This document shows, piece after piece, positions 5,849 to 7,055 of a stretch of 7,055 nt of DNA. The stretch spans positions 1-7,055 of the forward strand of contig JAEWKB010000236.1 of assembly GCA_023386255.1 (NCBI GenBank), given 5' to 3'. Each line of letters opens with the position of its first letter. Position 1 is the first letter of the stretch. The notes beneath the pieces were generated by a model. That model worked only from the letters and a program-made list of their open reading frames with translations. It had not been told where the DNA came from and ran no database searches. The stretch is from Bacteroidota bacterium. Lineage in GTDB: Bacteria > Bacteroidota > Bacteroidia > Flavobacteriales > Flavobacteriaceae. Position numbers and translations under genes: made by a program.

Positions 5849-6774
5849 TGTCGGTTGAACTGGAACATAAACTTGAACGCATACCGGTTATAAAACACCT
5901 GGTGCTGTTTGGCAAGAGCATAAAGCTTCCGTACTCGGAAGGGCTTACGCTGTACCACCTGCTGGAGCTGTACATTACAGGAATTGTTAATGGTGATGTG
6001 TCGTACCGGGCGGGTTCCATCGCGTTCAGTTTCTTTATGTCCTTGTTCCCGTTCCTGCTTTTCCTGCTTAACCTTATTCCGTATATTCCCTTGGAGGGTT
6101 TTAGGGAGGACTTCCTGACTTTTGTAGGCGAGAATGTGCCGCCCAACACCTATGATGCCATATATAAAATTATAGACGATATTACCCGCAACAGTTACAG
6201 TAGCCTCCTTTCTATAGGTATTATGCTTGCCATATTGCTTATGAGCAACGGCATGAACGCACTGCTGAGCGGTTTCCAGAGCAGCCTGCACATTACTATA
6301 AAACGAACATTTTTCAGACAATATGCGTTGGCCATAGGCATTTCGTTGGTTTTTGTATTCTTGCTGATTGTTACAGTAGTAGCCATACTGGTATTGGAGG
6401 TTATCATCCACAGCCTGAAAGATAATGGCTTCCTTACCGATGATATCTACCTGCTTGAAATTGGCCGGTACATATTCCTTGTCCTTATGATACTAACAGG
6501 TACATCCATACTTTTCAAGTTCGCTGCAAAGGAAACCAGCCGCGCCGCTTTCTTCAGTTATGGGTCGGTTTTAACTACCGTACTTTTTGTACTAACGTCC
6601 TGGCTTTTCAGTATTTATGTAGTGAGGTTTAGCCAGTACAATGAGCTGTACGGATCAATTGGCACGCTGCTTGTAGTAATGCTTTATATATGGATAAACT
6701 GCTTTATATTGTTGCTTGGCTTCGAATTAAATGCGCTTATTCATAAATTGAAACGAAAAAATTTATATATTTAA
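5848..6774 (+). CDS. yihY: YihY/virulence factor BrkB family inner-membrane protein
   Basis: A 308-residue integral membrane protein with six predicted helices near 55-80, 116-140, 158-186, 205-226, 234-257 and 269-297. Family marks are RAGSIAFSFFMSLFPFLLF (54-72) at helix 1, the NVPPNTY segment (96-102), the LLMSNGMNALLSGF region (130-143), and NELYGSIGTLLVVMLYIW (265-282) with GFELNA (291-296) at the end. The family was once labelled ribonuclease BN, but that activity belongs to an unrelated protein; the true role is unknown, with transport or envelope functions proposed. The ATG at 5848 shares its A with the nadC stop (TAATG), so translation is probably coupled and this start is well supported. 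The DUF2147 gene follows after 20 bases. Confidence 0.94.
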   Translation: MSVELEHKLERIPVIKHLVLFGKSIKLPYSEGLTLYHLLELYITGIVNGDVSYRAGSIAFSFFMSLFPFLLFLLNLIPYIPLEGFREDFLTFVGENVPPNTYDAIYKIIDDITRNSYSSLLSIGIMLAILLMSNGMNALLSGFQSSLHITIKRTFFRQYALAIGISLVFVFLLIVTVVAILVLEVIIHSLKDNGFLTDDIYLLEIGRYIFLVLMILTGTSILFKFAAKETSRAAFFSYGSVLTTVLFVLTSWLFSIYVVRFSQYNELYGSIGTLLVVMLYIWINCFILLLGFELNALIHKLKRKNLYI

Positions 6775-6794
6775 CACTAACTAAAGAAATTATT

Positions 6795-7055
6795 ATGAAG
6801 AACTACTTTTTAACTATTTTATTCGTAGCTGTAGCGGGTGTGTTTTCGGCTCAGGCACAGGTAACCGGAAAGTGGAAAACTATTGACGATGAAACAGGCC
6901 AGGCTAAGAGTATTGTTGAGATCTACGAGAGCAACGGCAAAATTTACGGCAAGATAGTAGAGATACTTAATCCGGCGAAAAAGAATTCTAAGTGCGACAA
7001 ATGTAAAGGAGCCGACAAAGGTAAGCCTATCCAAGGCTTAGTAATTATAAAAGGC
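6795..7055 (+). CDS. DUF2147 family secreted protein, 5' part only
   Basis: The frame is open from the ATG at 6795 to the right edge, giving 87 codons. Residues 1-21 form a signal peptide: MKNYF, a hydrophobic core (LTILFVAVAGVF) and an AQA cleavage site before Q22, so the mature protein is exported to the periplasm. The mature start VTGKWKTIDDETGQAKSIVE, then IYESNGKIYGKIVEI and a CDKCKG pair (about 67-72), matches the DUF2147 family (Pfam PF09917), small lipocalin-like beta-barrel proteins of unknown function, usually about 140 residues long, so roughly 55 residues lie outside. The upstream spacer is short, AT-rich and without a Shine-Dalgarno sequence. It may be cotranscribed with yihY. 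Confidence 0.88.
   Translation, partial: MKNYFLTILFVAVAGVFSAQAQVTGKWKTIDDETGQAKSIVEIYESNGKIYGKIVEILNPAKKNSKCDKCKGADKGKPIQGLVIIKG

Noticed and set aside
6748..6773. TTG (6748-6750) and TATATTTA (6766-6773) as a promoter for the DUF2147 gene.
   Set aside because: The spacer is only 15 bases and the second box has a mismatch; cotranscription with yihY is at least as likely.
5848..6774. Calling the six-helix protein ribonuclease BN.
   Set aside because: That is an old mislabel of the YihY/BrkB family; no nuclease motif is present and the protein is all membrane helices.

Overview
The window looks like a chromosomal piece from a member of the Bacteroidota, most likely Flavobacteriaceae. The evidence is the protein families (a BT_3928-type DoxX protein, a DUF1599 protein and a Bacteroidota-style FolP), the lack of Shine-Dalgarno sequences before the starts, one exact TTTG-N19-TAnnTTTG promoter, and intergenic repeats of a kind common in this phylum. 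The family calls come from reading the proteins by eye; no database search was run.

Layout. From 1 to 1588 on the minus strand, a DUF1599 gene is followed 20 bp later by a DoxX/thioredoxin-like membrane protein that runs off the left edge. They share one promoter and diverge from folP (1671-2501, plus), the dihydropteroate synthase of folate synthesis. folP converges on rlmH (2546-3019, minus), the 23S rRNA pseudouridine-1915 methyltransferase, with a repeat-built hairpin between them. From 3020 to 3227 lies a 208 bp spacer made of degenerate short repeats. From 3228 to 4898 comes a strongly AT-rich two-gene unit on the minus strand: a membrane protein resembling the putative phage abortive infection (putAbiC/AbiC-like) family, followed after 6 bp by an unrecognised two-helix membrane protein. 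From 4991 to the right edge a plus-strand run holds nadC (NAD synthesis), yihY (membrane protein, overlapping nadC by one base) and the start of a secreted DUF2147 protein.

How it fits together. The flanking genes are moderately GC-rich housekeeping genes (hand counts of single 60-base lines give about 48% near 2281 and 58% near 5101). The two-gene unit is far more AT-rich (about 20% GC in the lines at 3241 and 4801). This suggests a defence-type cassette acquired between rlmH and nadC. The two cassette proteins share a similar N-terminal two-helix module but have unrelated cytosolic parts, so they may act as one membrane complex. This is the most interesting object in the window; its anti-phage role is an inference from family resemblance and context.

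No tRNA, rRNA, CRISPR array, transposase, integrase or riboswitch was recognised. The longest stretch without a gene is the 208 bp repeat spacer.
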